Assembly (NCBI RefSeq): GCF_000382705.1 | Contig: NZ_ARQE01000013.1 | Coordinates: forward strand, 39,373-103,372 | Direction: 5' to 3' | DNA length: 64,000 nt | From: Aureimonas ureilytica DSM 18598 = NBRC 106430 | Lineage (GTDB): Bacteria; Pseudomonadota; Alphaproteobacteria; Rhizobiales; Rhizobiaceae | The notes under the pieces: generated by a model | Told to the model about the DNA's origin: nothing | Seen by the model: the letters and a program-made list of their open reading frames with translations, nothing else | Databases searched by the model: none | In this document: in pieces, positions 1-10,800 of the stretch | How the letters are laid out: every line of letters starts with the position of its first letter | How positions within the stretch are numbered: position 1 is the stretch's first letter | Position numbers and translations under genes: made by a program

Positions 1-42
1 ACCGAAAGACGACTCGTCATTTTAATCCTTTAGCCGATCTTA

Positions 43-65
43 ACGCCTCTATTCGGCGTCTTTTT
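43..65 (+). terminator. Possible intrinsic terminator of an upstream gene
   Basis: A short 5-bp inverted repeat (ACGCC/GGCGT) is followed directly by a run of T at 61-65. The gene it would serve lies outside the window. The stem is short, so the call is weak. Confidence 0.4.
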
Positions 66-145
66 GCGACGCTACGTGTGCAACGCGAGGAGTGGAAGAG
101 CCTGATTGGGCCATTCCTGCTCAATCAAGGGCTTGAACTCTCGGA

Positions 146-1330
146 ATGCTGGACAAACCAAAGCCAGACGGGCGCAACGGCCAGGGAAACCCGGACGCGG
201 CCACGCCCTCGATCGAAGCGGAAAAAGGCAAGACCGGCATCGTCCTGAAATTGGGCGGAGACTGGCTCGCGCGCACGATCGGGTCGATCGAAGACAAGGT
301 GGACGAGACGGCCCGTGCCGATCTCGGACAGACGATCGTGCTCGACTGCGCCGGGATCGGCCGGATGGACACGTCGGGCGCCTACCTGATCGAACGCCTC
401 GCCCGCCAGATGGGCGAGAAGGGCGGCAAGGTCGAGTTCAAAGGCGACGACAAGGACCGCACGCTGTTCGAGGCGGTGCGCAAGTCGCTCGACGTCAAGC
501 GTCAGCCCCCCTCGGCCAAGACCTCCTCGCCCGTGACGGACTTCTTCGCCAGGATCGGCGAGAACATGTTCGCCATGGTGCGCGAGGTTACGACCGGCCT
601 CAACATCATCGGCGCCGCGCTCTACGGCGCGGGCCGCCGGATGACCGGGCAGACGCAGATTCGCCCCGCCGCGATCGTCAATCAGATGGATCGGATGGGC
701 GTCCGCGCCGTGCCGATCATCTTTCTCATGAGCTTCCTGATCGGCGCCGTCATCGCGCAGCAGGGCGCGTTTCAGCTCCGCAATTTCGGCGCCGAGATCT
801 TCGTGGTCGATCTCGTCGGCATCCTGCAGCTGCGCGAAATCGGCGTGCTGCTCACCGCGATCATGATCGCAGGCCGCTCGGGTAGCGCCATCACGGCCGA
901 GATCGGCTCGATGAAGATGCGCGAGGAGGTCGACGCACTCCACGTCATCGGCCTCAATCCGATCGGCGTCCTGATCTTCCCGCGCCTCGTGGCCCTGGTG
1001 ATCGTCCTGCCGCTCCTGGCCTTCATCGCCGACATTGCGGGACTTCTCGGCGCGATCATCGTGACCTGGATCTATTCCGGCATCACGCCGGACGCGTTCA
1101 TCACGCGCATGCGCAGCGCGATCGACGTCGGCACCGTGTTCGCGGGCCTGATCAAGGCACCCTTCATGGCCATCGTCATCGGCATCGTCGCCTCGATGGA
1201 AGGCATGAAGGTCGGCGGCAGCGCCGAAAGCCTCGGCCGCCACGTCACGGCCTCCGTCGTCAAATCCATCTTCCTCGTCATCCTGATGGATGCTGTTTTT
1301 GCGATCTTCTATGCCGCCATCGGATACTGA
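146..1330 (+). CDS. mlaE: MlaE-type lipid ABC transporter permease with N-terminal STAS domain
   Basis: Inner-membrane permease of an Mla/MCE phospholipid transport system that keeps the outer membrane asymmetric. The product is 394 residues. An N-terminal STAS-like domain (about residues 30-125) precedes the MlaE permease domain (about 165-394), which has several hydrophobic helices and the typical stretch around GRSGSAITAEIGSMKMREEVDAL. The extra STAS domain fused to the permease is common in Alphaproteobacteria, whereas E. coli has a separate MlaB. It is the first gene of a four-gene operon and its end overlaps the start of the ATPase gene. The ATG at 146 is the first credible start; longer reading in other frames is shadow. 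Confidence 0.93.
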   Translation: MLDKPKPDGRNGQGNPDAATPSIEAEKGKTGIVLKLGGDWLARTIGSIEDKVDETARADLGQTIVLDCAGIGRMDTSGAYLIERLARQMGEKGGKVEFKGDDKDRTLFEAVRKSLDVKRQPPSAKTSSPVTDFFARIGENMFAMVREVTTGLNIIGAALYGAGRRMTGQTQIRPAAIVNQMDRMGVRAVPIIFLMSFLIGAVIAQQGAFQLRNFGAEIFVVDLVGILQLREIGVLLTAIMIAGRSGSAITAEIGSMKMREEVDALHVIGLNPIGVLIFPRLVALVIVLPLLAFIADIAGLLGAIIVTWIYSGITPDAFITRMRSAIDVGTVFAGLIKAPFMAIVIGIVASMEGMKVGGSAESLGRHVTASVVKSIFLVILMDAVFAIFYAAIGY

Positions 1331-2153
1331 AACGACGCGTCCGGCCGAGGACAAGGACATCATCATCCGCGCGAGCGATGTGACGGTCCGCTTCGGCTCC
1401 AAGACGATCCTCGACGGGCTGAACCTCGACGTGCGACGGGGCGAGATTCTCGGCTTCGTCGGCGCGTCCGGCACCGGCAAGTCCGTGCTTCTGCGCACGA
1501 TCCTCGGTCTGAACCCCAAGCAGGGCGGCAAGATCGAGGTCTTCGGCACGGATTACGACAAGGCCAGCGAGGCCGAGCGGCTGGCGGTCGAGCAGCGCTG
1601 GGGCGTCCTGTTCCAGCAGGGCGCGCTGTTCTCCTCGCTGACGGTGCTCGAGAACATCCAGGTTCCCATGCGGGAATATCTGGATATCTCGCCCAAGCTC
1701 ATGGAAGAGCTCGCCCGGTTGAAGATCGATCTCGTCGGTCTCGCGCCGGACGCCGCCGAGAAATTTCCCTCCGAGCTTTCGGGCGGCATGATCAAGCGCG
1801 CGGCGCTCGCCCGCGCGCTCGCGCTCGATCCCGACATCGTCTTCCTGGACGAGCCGACCTCGGGTCTCGATCCGATTGGCGCGGCCGATTTCGACGAACT
1901 CATCATGACGCTGCGCGATACGCTCGGGCTCACCGTCTATATGGTGACACACGACCTCGACAGCCTATTTATGGCGTGCGATCGAATCGCGGTCCTCGGG
2001 CAGAAGAAGGTCCTCGTGGAAGGACCGCTCGAGACCATGCTGGAGCACGACGACCCCTGGGTCCGCTCCTATTTCCACGGCAAGCGCGCCCGAACCGTCG
2101 TGCCGAAAGACGAGAATCCGCACTACGCGGTAAAGGACAGTGATGGAAACTAG
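1311..2153 (+). CDS. mlaF: MlaF-type ABC transporter ATP-binding protein
   Basis: Cytoplasmic ATPase of the Mla lipid transporter, which powers phospholipid movement with the MlaE permease. The sequence shows Walker A (GASGTGKS), the ABC signature (LSGGMIKRAALARA) and Walker B (DIVFLDEPTSGLDP), followed by an H-loop histidine in VTHDLDS. The ATG at 1311 gives 280 residues and overlaps mlaE by 20 bases. An upstream in-frame ATG at 1290 would add seven residues and deepen the overlap, so I prefer 1311. The signature LSGGMIKR, rather than LSGGQ, is typical of the MlaF subfamily. The 3' end overlaps mlaD, so the genes are translationally coupled. Confidence 0.93.
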   Translation: MPPSDTETTRPAEDKDIIIRASDVTVRFGSKTILDGLNLDVRRGEILGFVGASGTGKSVLLRTILGLNPKQGGKIEVFGTDYDKASEAERLAVEQRWGVLFQQGALFSSLTVLENIQVPMREYLDISPKLMEELARLKIDLVGLAPDAAEKFPSELSGGMIKRAALARALALDPDIVFLDEPTSGLDPIGAADFDELIMTLRDTLGLTVYMVTHDLDSLFMACDRIAVLGQKKVLVEGPLETMLEHDDPWVRSYFHGKRARTVVPKDENPHYAVKDSDGN

Positions 2154-3810
2154 AGCGAATTACGTCCTCGTCGGCATCTTCACGGTTGTCGTCCTCGCCC
2201 TCAGCTTCGGCTTCGTCTACTGGTCCGCCAATGTCTCCGACCGCGACCAGCGCACGACGCTCCTGATCCGCATCGAGGGCTCGGTCTCCGGCCTCAGCCA
2301 GGGCAGCGCCGTTCTGTTCAACGGGTTGAACGTCGGCACGGTGCAGAGCCTTCGCATCGACCCGAACAATCCGCGCGTGGTGATCGCGACGACGCAGGTC
2401 GATCGCACGACGCCGATCACGACATCGACCACGGCCACGATCGGCTTCCAGGGCCTCACCGGCATCGGCTTCATCGGCCTGACGGGCGGCAACGTGAACG
2501 ATCGCAACATCCTCCAGTCGGCGATGGAGCAGGGCACGACGCCCGTGATCCGCGCCAACCCGTCCGATGTCACCGACATCCTGGCCACCGCGCGCGATAT
2601 CGCCGACCGCGCCAACAACATTCTCGGCGAGTTTGAATCGATCGTTCAGGCCGTCGGCCCGTCGGTCCGCACGACGGCGGAAAACGTCGCGCAGACCTCG
2701 ACCAATGTGCGCACCTTCACCGACAGCCTGGCGGCCAATGCCGATCAGATCGACGATTTCCTCGGTAGTCTGGCGCGCCTGTCGACCAGCGCCAACAATG
2801 TCGCCGAGCGCCTGCCGCCGCTGATCGACCGGGTCGGAAACTTCCTCGCCGCCCTGAATGTCGGCGCCGTCAACGATTCCATCCAGAACGTCGCCGCCAT
2901 CACGCAGACGGTGCGCGGACAGACCGACAATTTCGTCACCGCACTGGATTCGATCGGCGAAACCGCCCGCAGCCTCGGCTCGATCGGCGACGTGATCCGT
3001 CAGAACACGCCGAGCCTCAACGCCTTCCTCGGCCGTCTCGACCCGATCAGCGAGTCCGCGAGCCGCGTGGCGACCCGCCTCGACGGCACGCTGGAAAACG
3101 TCAATCGCATCACTGCGGCCGTCAATCCGGATGAAGTGCGCTCGGTGGTGGACAATGTCTCGGGCTTCGCCTCGGCGCTGAACGGCCAGTCCAGCCGCAT
3201 CGGCACGGTGGTGGCCGCGACCGACACGGTTCTCGCCACGCTGAACAACGCGCTGACCGGCCTGAATGGGACCCGCGCCCGCGTCGACGGTCTTCTCGCC
3301 GGCATCCGCGCCGATGATATCTCCCGCGCGGTCAACAACGTCTCGTCGGCCACGACCAATATCGCGAGCGCGGCCGATTCCGTGCGCAATGTCGCCAACG
3401 ACATCGGCAACCGCCGCGAGGATATCGACGCGATCATCAGCAACACCAAGGACACGACGTCGAACCTGAAGACGGCTTCGGCTCAGGCACAGACGCTGAT
3501 CAACTCGGTCAACAACCTCGTCAACAGCCCGGATGGCCGAGGCCTGACGGTGGAGGCGCGCGAGACGCTGCGCACGATCCGCCAGACGGCGCAGACCATC
3601 CAGGCCGCCGTCGGCCCGATCTCCTCGAACCTCAACAGCTTCACGGGTCAGGGTCTGCAGGAGGTGCGCAACCTCATCCGCGAGGCGACGCGTGCCGTGA
3701 CGCGGATCGAGCAGGCCGTGACCAACCTGTCCGATAATCCGAGCCGCATTCTCTTCGGCAACGACGGCGCCGGCGAGATTCGCCAGTACGACGGACGCGC
3801 CCGCCGCTGA
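2143..3810 (+). CDS. mlaD: MlaD/MCE-domain lipid-binding protein with long helical tail
   Basis: Periplasmic, membrane-anchored substrate-binding component of the Mla transporter. A single N-terminal membrane helix (about residues 8-28) is followed by one MCE domain (about 38-120, with the FQGLTGIGFIGLTGG region). A long periplasmic segment follows, rich in Asn, Thr, Ala and Ser in heptad-like order. At 555 residues it is about three times the length of E. coli MlaD. Long tails of this kind occur in rhizobial and mycobacterial MCE proteins and may form a tunnel or helical barrel across the periplasm; that structural role is inference. The ATG at 2143 overlaps the mlaF stop; a GTG one codon earlier is also possible. 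Confidence 0.9.
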   Translation: METRANYVLVGIFTVVVLALSFGFVYWSANVSDRDQRTTLLIRIEGSVSGLSQGSAVLFNGLNVGTVQSLRIDPNNPRVVIATTQVDRTTPITTSTTATIGFQGLTGIGFIGLTGGNVNDRNILQSAMEQGTTPVIRANPSDVTDILATARDIADRANNILGEFESIVQAVGPSVRTTAENVAQTSTNVRTFTDSLAANADQIDDFLGSLARLSTSANNVAERLPPLIDRVGNFLAALNVGAVNDSIQNVAAITQTVRGQTDNFVTALDSIGETARSLGSIGDVIRQNTPSLNAFLGRLDPISESASRVATRLDGTLENVNRITAAVNPDEVRSVVDNVSGFASALNGQSSRIGTVVAATDTVLATLNNALTGLNGTRARVDGLLAGIRADDISRAVNNVSSATTNIASAADSVRNVANDIGNRREDIDAIISNTKDTTSNLKTASAQAQTLINSVNNLVNSPDGRGLTVEARETLRTIRQTAQTIQAAVGPISSNLNSFTGQGLQEVRNLIREATRAVTRIEQAVTNLSDNPSRILFGNDGAGEIRQYDGRARR

Positions 3811-3920
3811 CGCGGCGGTCGAGAACGGCTCCCTCTGCCCCGCCGCACTCTCGGGTTCGGCGGGCATCCCAACTTCGGGTGGCTTCCTGGCCGACCCAAA
3901 CCCCGTGCCGAGGAAATAGA

Positions 3921-4520
3921 ATGTCAGGCAAGGCCTCTCTCAAGCTGCTTTCGGTCTCGCTTCTGGCCGCGCTTCTCTCCGGCTGCGCGTCGTTGAAGGA
4001 GCCACCCGCGACGTTCGAGCTTTCCCCACCGCCGCCAGCGAGCACCCGCGCGGCCGCGACCAAGGCGCAGATCCTGATCCCCGAGCCGACCGCCTCCAAG
4101 TCGCTCGACAGTCAGCAGATCGTCATTCGCCCGACGCCGCAGACGATCGAGACGCTGGGCTCCAGCCAGTGGAGCGATCGGCTCCCGCGCCTGATCCAGC
4201 TCCGTCTGCTCCAGGCGTTCCAGAACACGGGCCGCGTCGGCGCGGTCGGCGTTCCCGGCCAGGGACTCGCGATCGACTATCAGATCGTCACGGAACTGCG
4301 CCGCTTCGAAGTGGTGGTGGATGGCGGCGCCTCGACCGCCGTGGTGGAACTCTCCGTGAAGGCCCTGAACGATCGCACCGGCGTCGTTCGCAGCACACGC
4401 ATCTTCCGAGGCACGGCGCCCGTCACGGCCGCCGGCAATCCGGCCTATGTCGCGGCGCTGGATCAGGCGTTCGGGCAAGTCGCCGACGAGGTCGTGGCCT
4501 GGACGCTCAAGCTCATCTGA
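3921..4520 (+). CDS. ABC-type transport auxiliary lipoprotein (PqiC/DUF330-like)
   Basis: Predicted outer-membrane lipoprotein of the Mla/MCE operon. The signal peptide ends in a lipobox (LSGC, with the lipidated Cys at residue 22). The mature part contains the family hallmark region with YYRFEVV-like spacing (here LRRFEVVVDGGASTAVVELSVKALNDR is the matching region) and a C-terminal VAALDQAFGQVADEV segment typical of auxiliary lipoproteins of MCE transporters. The start is at the ATG at 3921, preceded by GAGGAAA; an upstream in-frame ATG at 3879 would bury the signal peptide. It lies 110 bases after mlaD and is followed by a strong terminator, so it closes the operon. Confidence 0.85.
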   Translation: MSGKASLKLLSVSLLAALLSGCASLKEPPATFELSPPPPASTRAAATKAQILIPEPTASKSLDSQQIVIRPTPQTIETLGSSQWSDRLPRLIQLRLLQAFQNTGRVGAVGVPGQGLAIDYQIVTELRRFEVVVDGGASTAVVELSVKALNDRTGVVRSTRIFRGTAPVTAAGNPAYVAALDQAFGQVADEVVAWTLKLI

Positions 4521-4550
4521 CCGCGCCAACACATTCGGTCGCAATGCCAA

Positions 4551-4575
4551 GCCCGCCTTTCGAGGCGGGCTTTTT
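4551..4575 (+). terminator. Intrinsic terminator of the mla operon
   Basis: A GC-rich inverted repeat (GCCCGCC, short loop, GGCGGGC) is followed by TTTTT at 4571-4575. It lies 30 bases after the lipoprotein stop codon. Confidence 0.85.
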
Positions 4576-4875
4576 CGTGCGCGGGACGATTACCTCTCGA
4601 GCCTCGCAAGTGATGCAGCGTAGTCGCTGACGCGAGGGTTCCACGCGTCCACCGCTGACTCACGACCTGACCCAGTTGGCCTTGAGGACGCCATTCAGGT
4701 TTCGAGAGCCGTCCCACGTCGGACTAGAGAACCGACATTCCGACTTGAAACGTCGCTCCGACCGAGACGGGTTGGCGCGCGGTTCGGCGCGCCGCATCGC
4801 CTAACGCATTCGCCCAAACGAAAACGGGCAACCCGAAGGCCGCCCGCTCGAATGTCTCGTCTTTGGTGTCCGCGC
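4576..4875. other. Intergenic gap between convergent transcription units
   Basis: About 300 bases without a credible gene between the mla terminator and the stop codon of the giant coiled-coil gene. Apart from a weak hairpin near 4821-4846, I see nothing with clear structure. Confidence 0.6.
4821..4846 (-). terminator. Possible terminator of the giant coiled-coil gene
   Basis: Read on the minus strand, a CGGGC/GCCCG stem with an internal mismatch and a CGAA-type loop is followed by TTTT. It lies 30 bases beyond the stop of the GPR-like gene. The stem is imperfect. Confidence 0.4.
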
Positions 4876-7800
4876 TTACTCGAAGCGGCCCGAGGCGTGG
4901 GCGAGCATCGTGTAGACCTTGCCCGTGTCGGACGAAAGGTAGCTCTTGCTCTTCGCATTGTCCGGGTCGTTGCGGGACGCTTCCTGCAGCAGCATCTCGA
5001 AGTCGCCAATATAGCGGTCCACCGCGCTCTTGAAGCTCGCGTCGCGCTGATACTTGCGACGGATCTCGTCGAACGTCTGCTGACCCTTCATCGTGTAGAG
5101 GCGGCGCGTGAAAACGTTGCGCTCGCCGCTGCGATAGCGGTCCCAGAGTTCGACCGAGACATTGTGGTCGATCGCGCGGGCGATATCCACCGACAGCGAG
5201 TTCAGCGAGTCCACGACATGAGCCTGCGTGCGCTCCTGCCGGTCCGACGCCGTTTCGCTCGCCGCAGGGGCGGGGGCGGCCGGCTCCTGCGAGCCTTCGT
5301 CCTCTTCCTGCGAGGCGCGGCGGAGGAGGTCGGAGACCCAGCCCCCCTGACGCTCACCCTCGCCACCCGCCTGCGGACGCTCCGGCAGAGCGGCCGGGCG
5401 AAGCGGCGACAGGTCGGAGCCGCGCGGCGCCGGAGCGGCCGGAGCCGCAGGACGCGTCTCCACATGGCCGCGCGTGTCGCGGGCCAGGTTGCCCTCGTTC
5501 ACATAGCCGCCGGCGAGATAGGCCTCCGGCGCGGCGCGCTCGGCCGCTTCCGCAGGCTGCGCGGCGGGACGGGCGGGCGCCCGGACATCCGTCGAGCGGG
5601 CCGCCAGCGGGGCTGCCGGGCGAGCGGATACGGCGCTCGGCGAGCGCACGTCGAGCGAGCGGCCGGACTGCGTGACGATGTCGGTCAGCTCGCGCAGGGC
5701 GCGGATCTGGTCGGACACCGCGCGGCGCATGGCACGCGTGCTTTCCTTGGTTTCCTCGGGCAGTTCGAAGACGCCCTTGCGGATTTCCGTGCGCGCGTTT
5801 TCCAGCTCGCGGCGGATGTCGGCGGCGGCACGATGCATGTCGCTCGTCGCGCTGCCGAAGCGCTGCGTGGCTTCTTCCACCACGCCGCGGATCGTCTCGC
5901 GCACCTGACCGGCGGCGGCGGCGGAGCGGCGCTCCGTTTCTTCCATCTGACGGCCCGCTTCGTCCAGCGACGCGGTGAGATCGCCGCTGATCGTCTCGAC
6001 GACGGACTGCGTGCGACGCTCGGCTTCGGCGAAGAGGCGATCCACCACGCCCTCGAAGGACAGGAGCATCCGGCCGACATCGTCCGAACGGGTCGCAAGA
6101 CCGCTGGCGAGCGCTTCCAGACCTTCGCGGCGGCCTTCCAGCGTTTCCTGCAGATTGTTCTGCGAGGAGTCGAGAAGGGCGGCGGCTTCCGTCAGCATGC
6201 GCTCGTGCTCGCCAAGCTTCTCGCCGAGGGTCGACAGGCGATCCAGGGCCTGGGCCGTGGTGTCGTCCATCCGCACCACGTTGCGCTCCAGGCGCTCCGA
6301 GGAAGCGGCGATCTCGCCGCCCACGCGGTCCGCCTCGTCGCGGAAGCGGGCGCCCGTCTCGTTGAGCGCGGTTTCGGCGCGGCCCATGTTCTGGGCGGCA
6401 TCGTCCAGAAGGTTGCGCAGGGCCGAATTGCCACTTTCGAGCCGTTCGGCCAGAGAACCGATGTCGCTCGCCAGAAGCTCGCGGGCATCCGAGATCGACG
6501 AGGTGAGCGAGCCGGAGCGGTCGTCCAGCGCGGCCAGAAGGCCGGAGGACGAAATGCCCAGATGCTCCACCGTCTCCTCGGCGCGGCGAACGAAGTCCGC
6601 CACGATGGCTTCGTTCTCGCTGCGCAGGCGCTCGGCCACCTGACGCGCGGCGGCTTCCAGCGCTTCCACGGCCTGCGAGCCGGTGGAGGACAGGCGCTCG
6701 ACGATCGGACGGGTTTCGGTGTCGATAAGGCGGGCGATCTCCGCGTTGCGGCCGGACAGAAGGTCCGCCAACTCGCGGGTGCGCTGGTTCATCGAGTCGC
6801 TGACGGCCTCGGCGCGGGCCACAAGCTGGTTTTCGGACGCTTCCACGCGCTGGACCAGTTCGTTGCCGAACAGGCCGGTGGATTCGGCGATCTGCTCGCG
6901 AATGCGATCGGCCTCGACGCGGATCGCGGTCGCGACACCCGACAGGCGCTGCGTGATCTCGGAGCCTTCCGACATGAGGTTCTGACGGGCGGCCTGCGCG
7001 TCGCGCAGGATATTGCCCGCGATGTCGGTCGCGTCCGAGCGCATCGTCCCGGTAACCGAGACGATCTCGTCGCGAATGAGGTTCGCCGCGCTTTCGATCT
7101 CGGCCCGAAGAACGGCGGCCGACTGCGTGAGGTCCTCGCGGACGCCGTCCGTGGTTCCGTCGAGAACCTGCGAGAGCTGCACGGACAGTCCGGCGAGCTC
7201 CGTCGCGAAGCGCGTGGCGCGCTCGTCGAGGGTCGAGGAGGAGCGGTCCGTCTCGCCCCGGATGAGGGCGGCGGCATCCTGCACGCGGTGGGCGAAGGCT
7301 TCCGCATCGCCCGACAGGCGGTTGCGGGCGGCTTCAGCCTGTTCGCTCATCGACAGGGCGACGGCGTCGAGTTCTTCCGACAGGCGAAGCGCTTCGGCCG
7401 CCAGACGCTCGCGGGTTTCCCCGGCGCCGTTCTGCAGTCGATCGGTCGCCTGCGTGACCTCGTCCACGATGCGGCGGGCCTGTTCGGCGACTTCCAGCTG
7501 CAGACGATCCGTCTCGCCGCGCATGGCGGTGGCGACGGAGCCGACCTGTTCGGCGATGCGTCCCGCATCCTCGAGGAGAAGGCGACGCGACGTCTCGCCC
7601 GCTTCGTTGAGGTTCCCGCTGGCGGTCTGGAACTCTTCCACCAGACGGCGGGTCTGCTGGGCGACGTCCTGCTGAAGCTGGTCGGCCTCGACGCGCATGG
7701 CGGTGACCATCGAGCTGACCTGCTCGGCGACACGGCCCGCATCCTCCAGGAGGAGGCGACGCGAGGTCGCGCCGGCTTCGTTGAGATTGCCGCTGGCGTT

Positions 7801-10800
7801 CTGGAACTCTTCGACGAGGCGACGCGACTGATCCGCGACGTCCTGCTGAAGGCGATCGGCCTCGATCCGCATGGCGGTGGCCACCGAGCCGACCTGCTCG
7901 GCGATGCGACCGGCGTCTTCCAGAAGGAGACGACGCGAGGCTTCGCCCGCCTCGTTCAGATGGCTGCTGGCGTTCTGGAACTCCGCGACGATCGCGGCGG
8001 ACTGTTCGGACACCTCGCGGCGCACCAGGTCGGAATTCTCGCGGATCTGCGTCGCGGCGTTGGCGACCTCCTCGCGGATCTGGCTGGCGTCCACCGCGAA
8101 CTGCTCGCGGGTCTGCGTGCCGACGATGCGCAGCTTGTCGGCGGCGCCTTCCACATCGGCGGAGAGGGCCACGGCCTGATCGGCCACGAGACGACGCGCG
8201 GCTTCGGCATCGTCGCGCAGACGCTGCGCCATGTCTTCCAGGCCGCCGGCGAACTCGTTGGCGACCTCGGCGAGACGCTCGCGCGCCGCTTCCGCTTCGG
8301 CGCGCATCGCGAGCGACGCTCCGCCGATCTGCGTCGAGAAGCTCGTGCCTTCCAGGGCCAGCGCCTCGCGCACTTCCTCGGCATCCGTGCGCATCCGCAC
8401 GGCGACCTCGGCCACGGTCTGGCCGAGAGTTTCGGCTTCCTGCGCAAAGCGCTGGCGCGCTTCGTCGCTGAGGTGGCGGATCGTCTCGGCGGAGGCCGCG
8501 ATGCCTTCCGCGACACGCTCGCTCTCGCCGGTCAGTTCCGTGCGGGCGAGAGCGGACACGTCCTGCACCGACTGCGCGACGGCACGCATCCGGTCCTCGA
8601 ACTTGCCGACTTCCTCGGCGAAGCGGGCCTGCGCTTCCTCGGACGACGCGCGGAACACGCTGCCGAGTTCACCGATGACGATCGCGATCTTCTGGGTTTC
8701 GGACTGAAGGCCGAGACGCGCCCGGTCGGCCTCTTCGCCCATCGTCGCGGTGGCGCCGACGATCGTGTCGCGCAGCGTGTCGGCGATCAGCGTCGCGCGA
8801 CCCGACAGGGTGCGCTCCACATTGGCGAGGCCGCGCTCCAGCGTCGAGGTCATCGACTCGGTGCGCTCGTCCACGGCAAGGGCGAGCGTGACGACGCCGG
8901 CTTCCAGCGCGGCGACGATTTCCTCGCGCTTGGCTTCGAGCGAGCGGGTGACGTTGCCCGTGCTCTGCTCCAGGACGCGGCGCACGTCGTCCGCCCGGTC
9001 GCCCAGCGTCGCGGCGAGCGAGCTCGCGACATCCTCGATCGCCGAGGTGAGGTTTTCGCGGCGCTCGTCCATGGCGGCGGCCAGCTGGCCGTCGGATTCC
9101 AGAAGCGCGTCCCGCAGCGCGCCGATGCGCTGGTCGAGCGTCTGAGCGATGGCCGAATGGCCCTTGTCGAGTTCCTCGCCGAAGCGGACCGTGCGGGCCT
9201 CGAGATCGGTGAGCAGCGAGGACTGCGACGCGTCCGCAAGCTCGCGCATCGCGATGACGCGTTCGTCGAGACCGTCGAGCAGCGCCAGACGCGCGGTTTC
9301 CACACTGTCGCGAAGCTGCGTGCCGCGACCTTCGAGCCCGTTCGTCAGCGAGGACACGGCGGCTTCGACGGCTGCCAGGATGCTGCGGGTCGTTTCCTCG
9401 GCTTCCTGCGAGAAGGCGCCGCTGCGCGACTCGAGGCTTCCGACCAGCGTGTCGCGCGAGTTGTCGATCAGGGCGCGCAGCTCGTCGACCCGCGCCTGCA
9501 ACTCGCCGGCGATGCGCTCGACCGAGCTTTCGAAGGCCGCCTCCACACCCGAGGTCTGGAGTTCGAGCCCGGCGAGGAAGGCCTGCCGACGGTCGTCGCC
9601 CATCGCGAGGACGCTTTCGAGACGGCCGATGACGTCTTCGCCGACGCGGGCCGTGTAGAGCTCGAGCGATTCGGTCAGCCGCTCGCCGCTCGCCCGCATG
9701 AAGGCTTCGCTGGCGGTGAGGCGATCCGAGAGGTTGGTCGAGATCGCGCCGGAACGCTCGTCCAGCTCGTCCAGGAGGCGCGTGGAGCGCTCCGTGATCA
9801 TGTCGCGCAGCGTCGTCGTGCGCTGATCGAAAGAGCCGGCGAGGTCGCGCGAGTGTTCGTCCAAAACGACGTTGATCGCGTCGCGCTTCTCGGCGAGCAG
9901 GGCGTTGATGCGCGTCAGGCGATCGTCGAGATCGCTGCCGAGGAGGGCATGGCCATCCTCGAGGAGGCGCTGCACCTTGTCGGCATGATTTTCGAGCGAG
10001 AGGCGGATTTCGTTCGCCTTGCCTTCGGCGCCCGCCGCGATGCGCGTGTCGGCGCCTTCCAGCGCCCCTTCGATGCGCGTGACGCTCGTGTCGACGGACT
10101 GGGTGATCGCGTTGCCGCGCTCCTCCAGCGTCGCCGCGAGCGACTGCTGCGCGAAGGCGAGCGAGGTGTCGATGTCGGCGGCGCGGTCGCTCAGCACGGA
10201 GCCGAGCGTGCCGATGCGCTGCTCGAACGTGTTGCGTAGTTCGACGGTCTGCGACTGGAACACGGCGTCGACATTGGCGACGGCGTCGCTGGCAGCCTGC
10301 GAGATCGTGGCCTGACCGGTCGCGAAGGCGCGGCCGATCTCGCCGGTGCGCTCCGACAGGACATTGGCGAACTCGCCCGTGCGCTCGCGCAGGGCGTCGG
10401 AGATGCGGTCGGCGGAGCGATCGATCGCCGCCGCGCGGTTCTCGATCGTGGTGACCAGCGCCGTGCCCTTGCCGGACAGCGCTTCCTCGAGCTGCGCCAG
10501 ACGCTCGTCGAACCGGCCGAGAATATCGGCGTTGCGCTCGGTCAGAAGCGCCGCCGCCTTTTCGATCCGCGCGTCGAAGCCGCTGTCCATCAGCGAGATG
10601 AAACGCTCGGCCTCGGACGACAGCGTCGCGACGCGCTGGTCGAGATTGTCGGCGATCGAGCCCACGAGGGCTTCGCCATCGGTGCGCATGCGCTGCGAGC
10701 GGGTGTCGATCGTATCGGCGAGCGTGCGGTCGAACTCCGCGCTCTGCGTGGCCAGGCGCTCGGCGCGATCGGACAGGACCTGGAGCAGCGCCTCGTTGGA

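Noticed and set aside
1969..3867. A 632-codon open frame opposite mlaD
   Set aside because: Compositional shadow of the mlaD helical repeat; no domain seen.
7470..8030. Direct repeats that could be taken for a CRISPR array
   Set aside because: The units are in-frame coding repeats with no unique spacers.
4852..10239. A 1795-codon open frame on the plus strand opposite the giant coiled-coil gene
   Set aside because: High GC and the biased codons of a Glu/Ala/Arg-rich coiled coil keep the opposite strand open. The translation has no domain and no plausible start.
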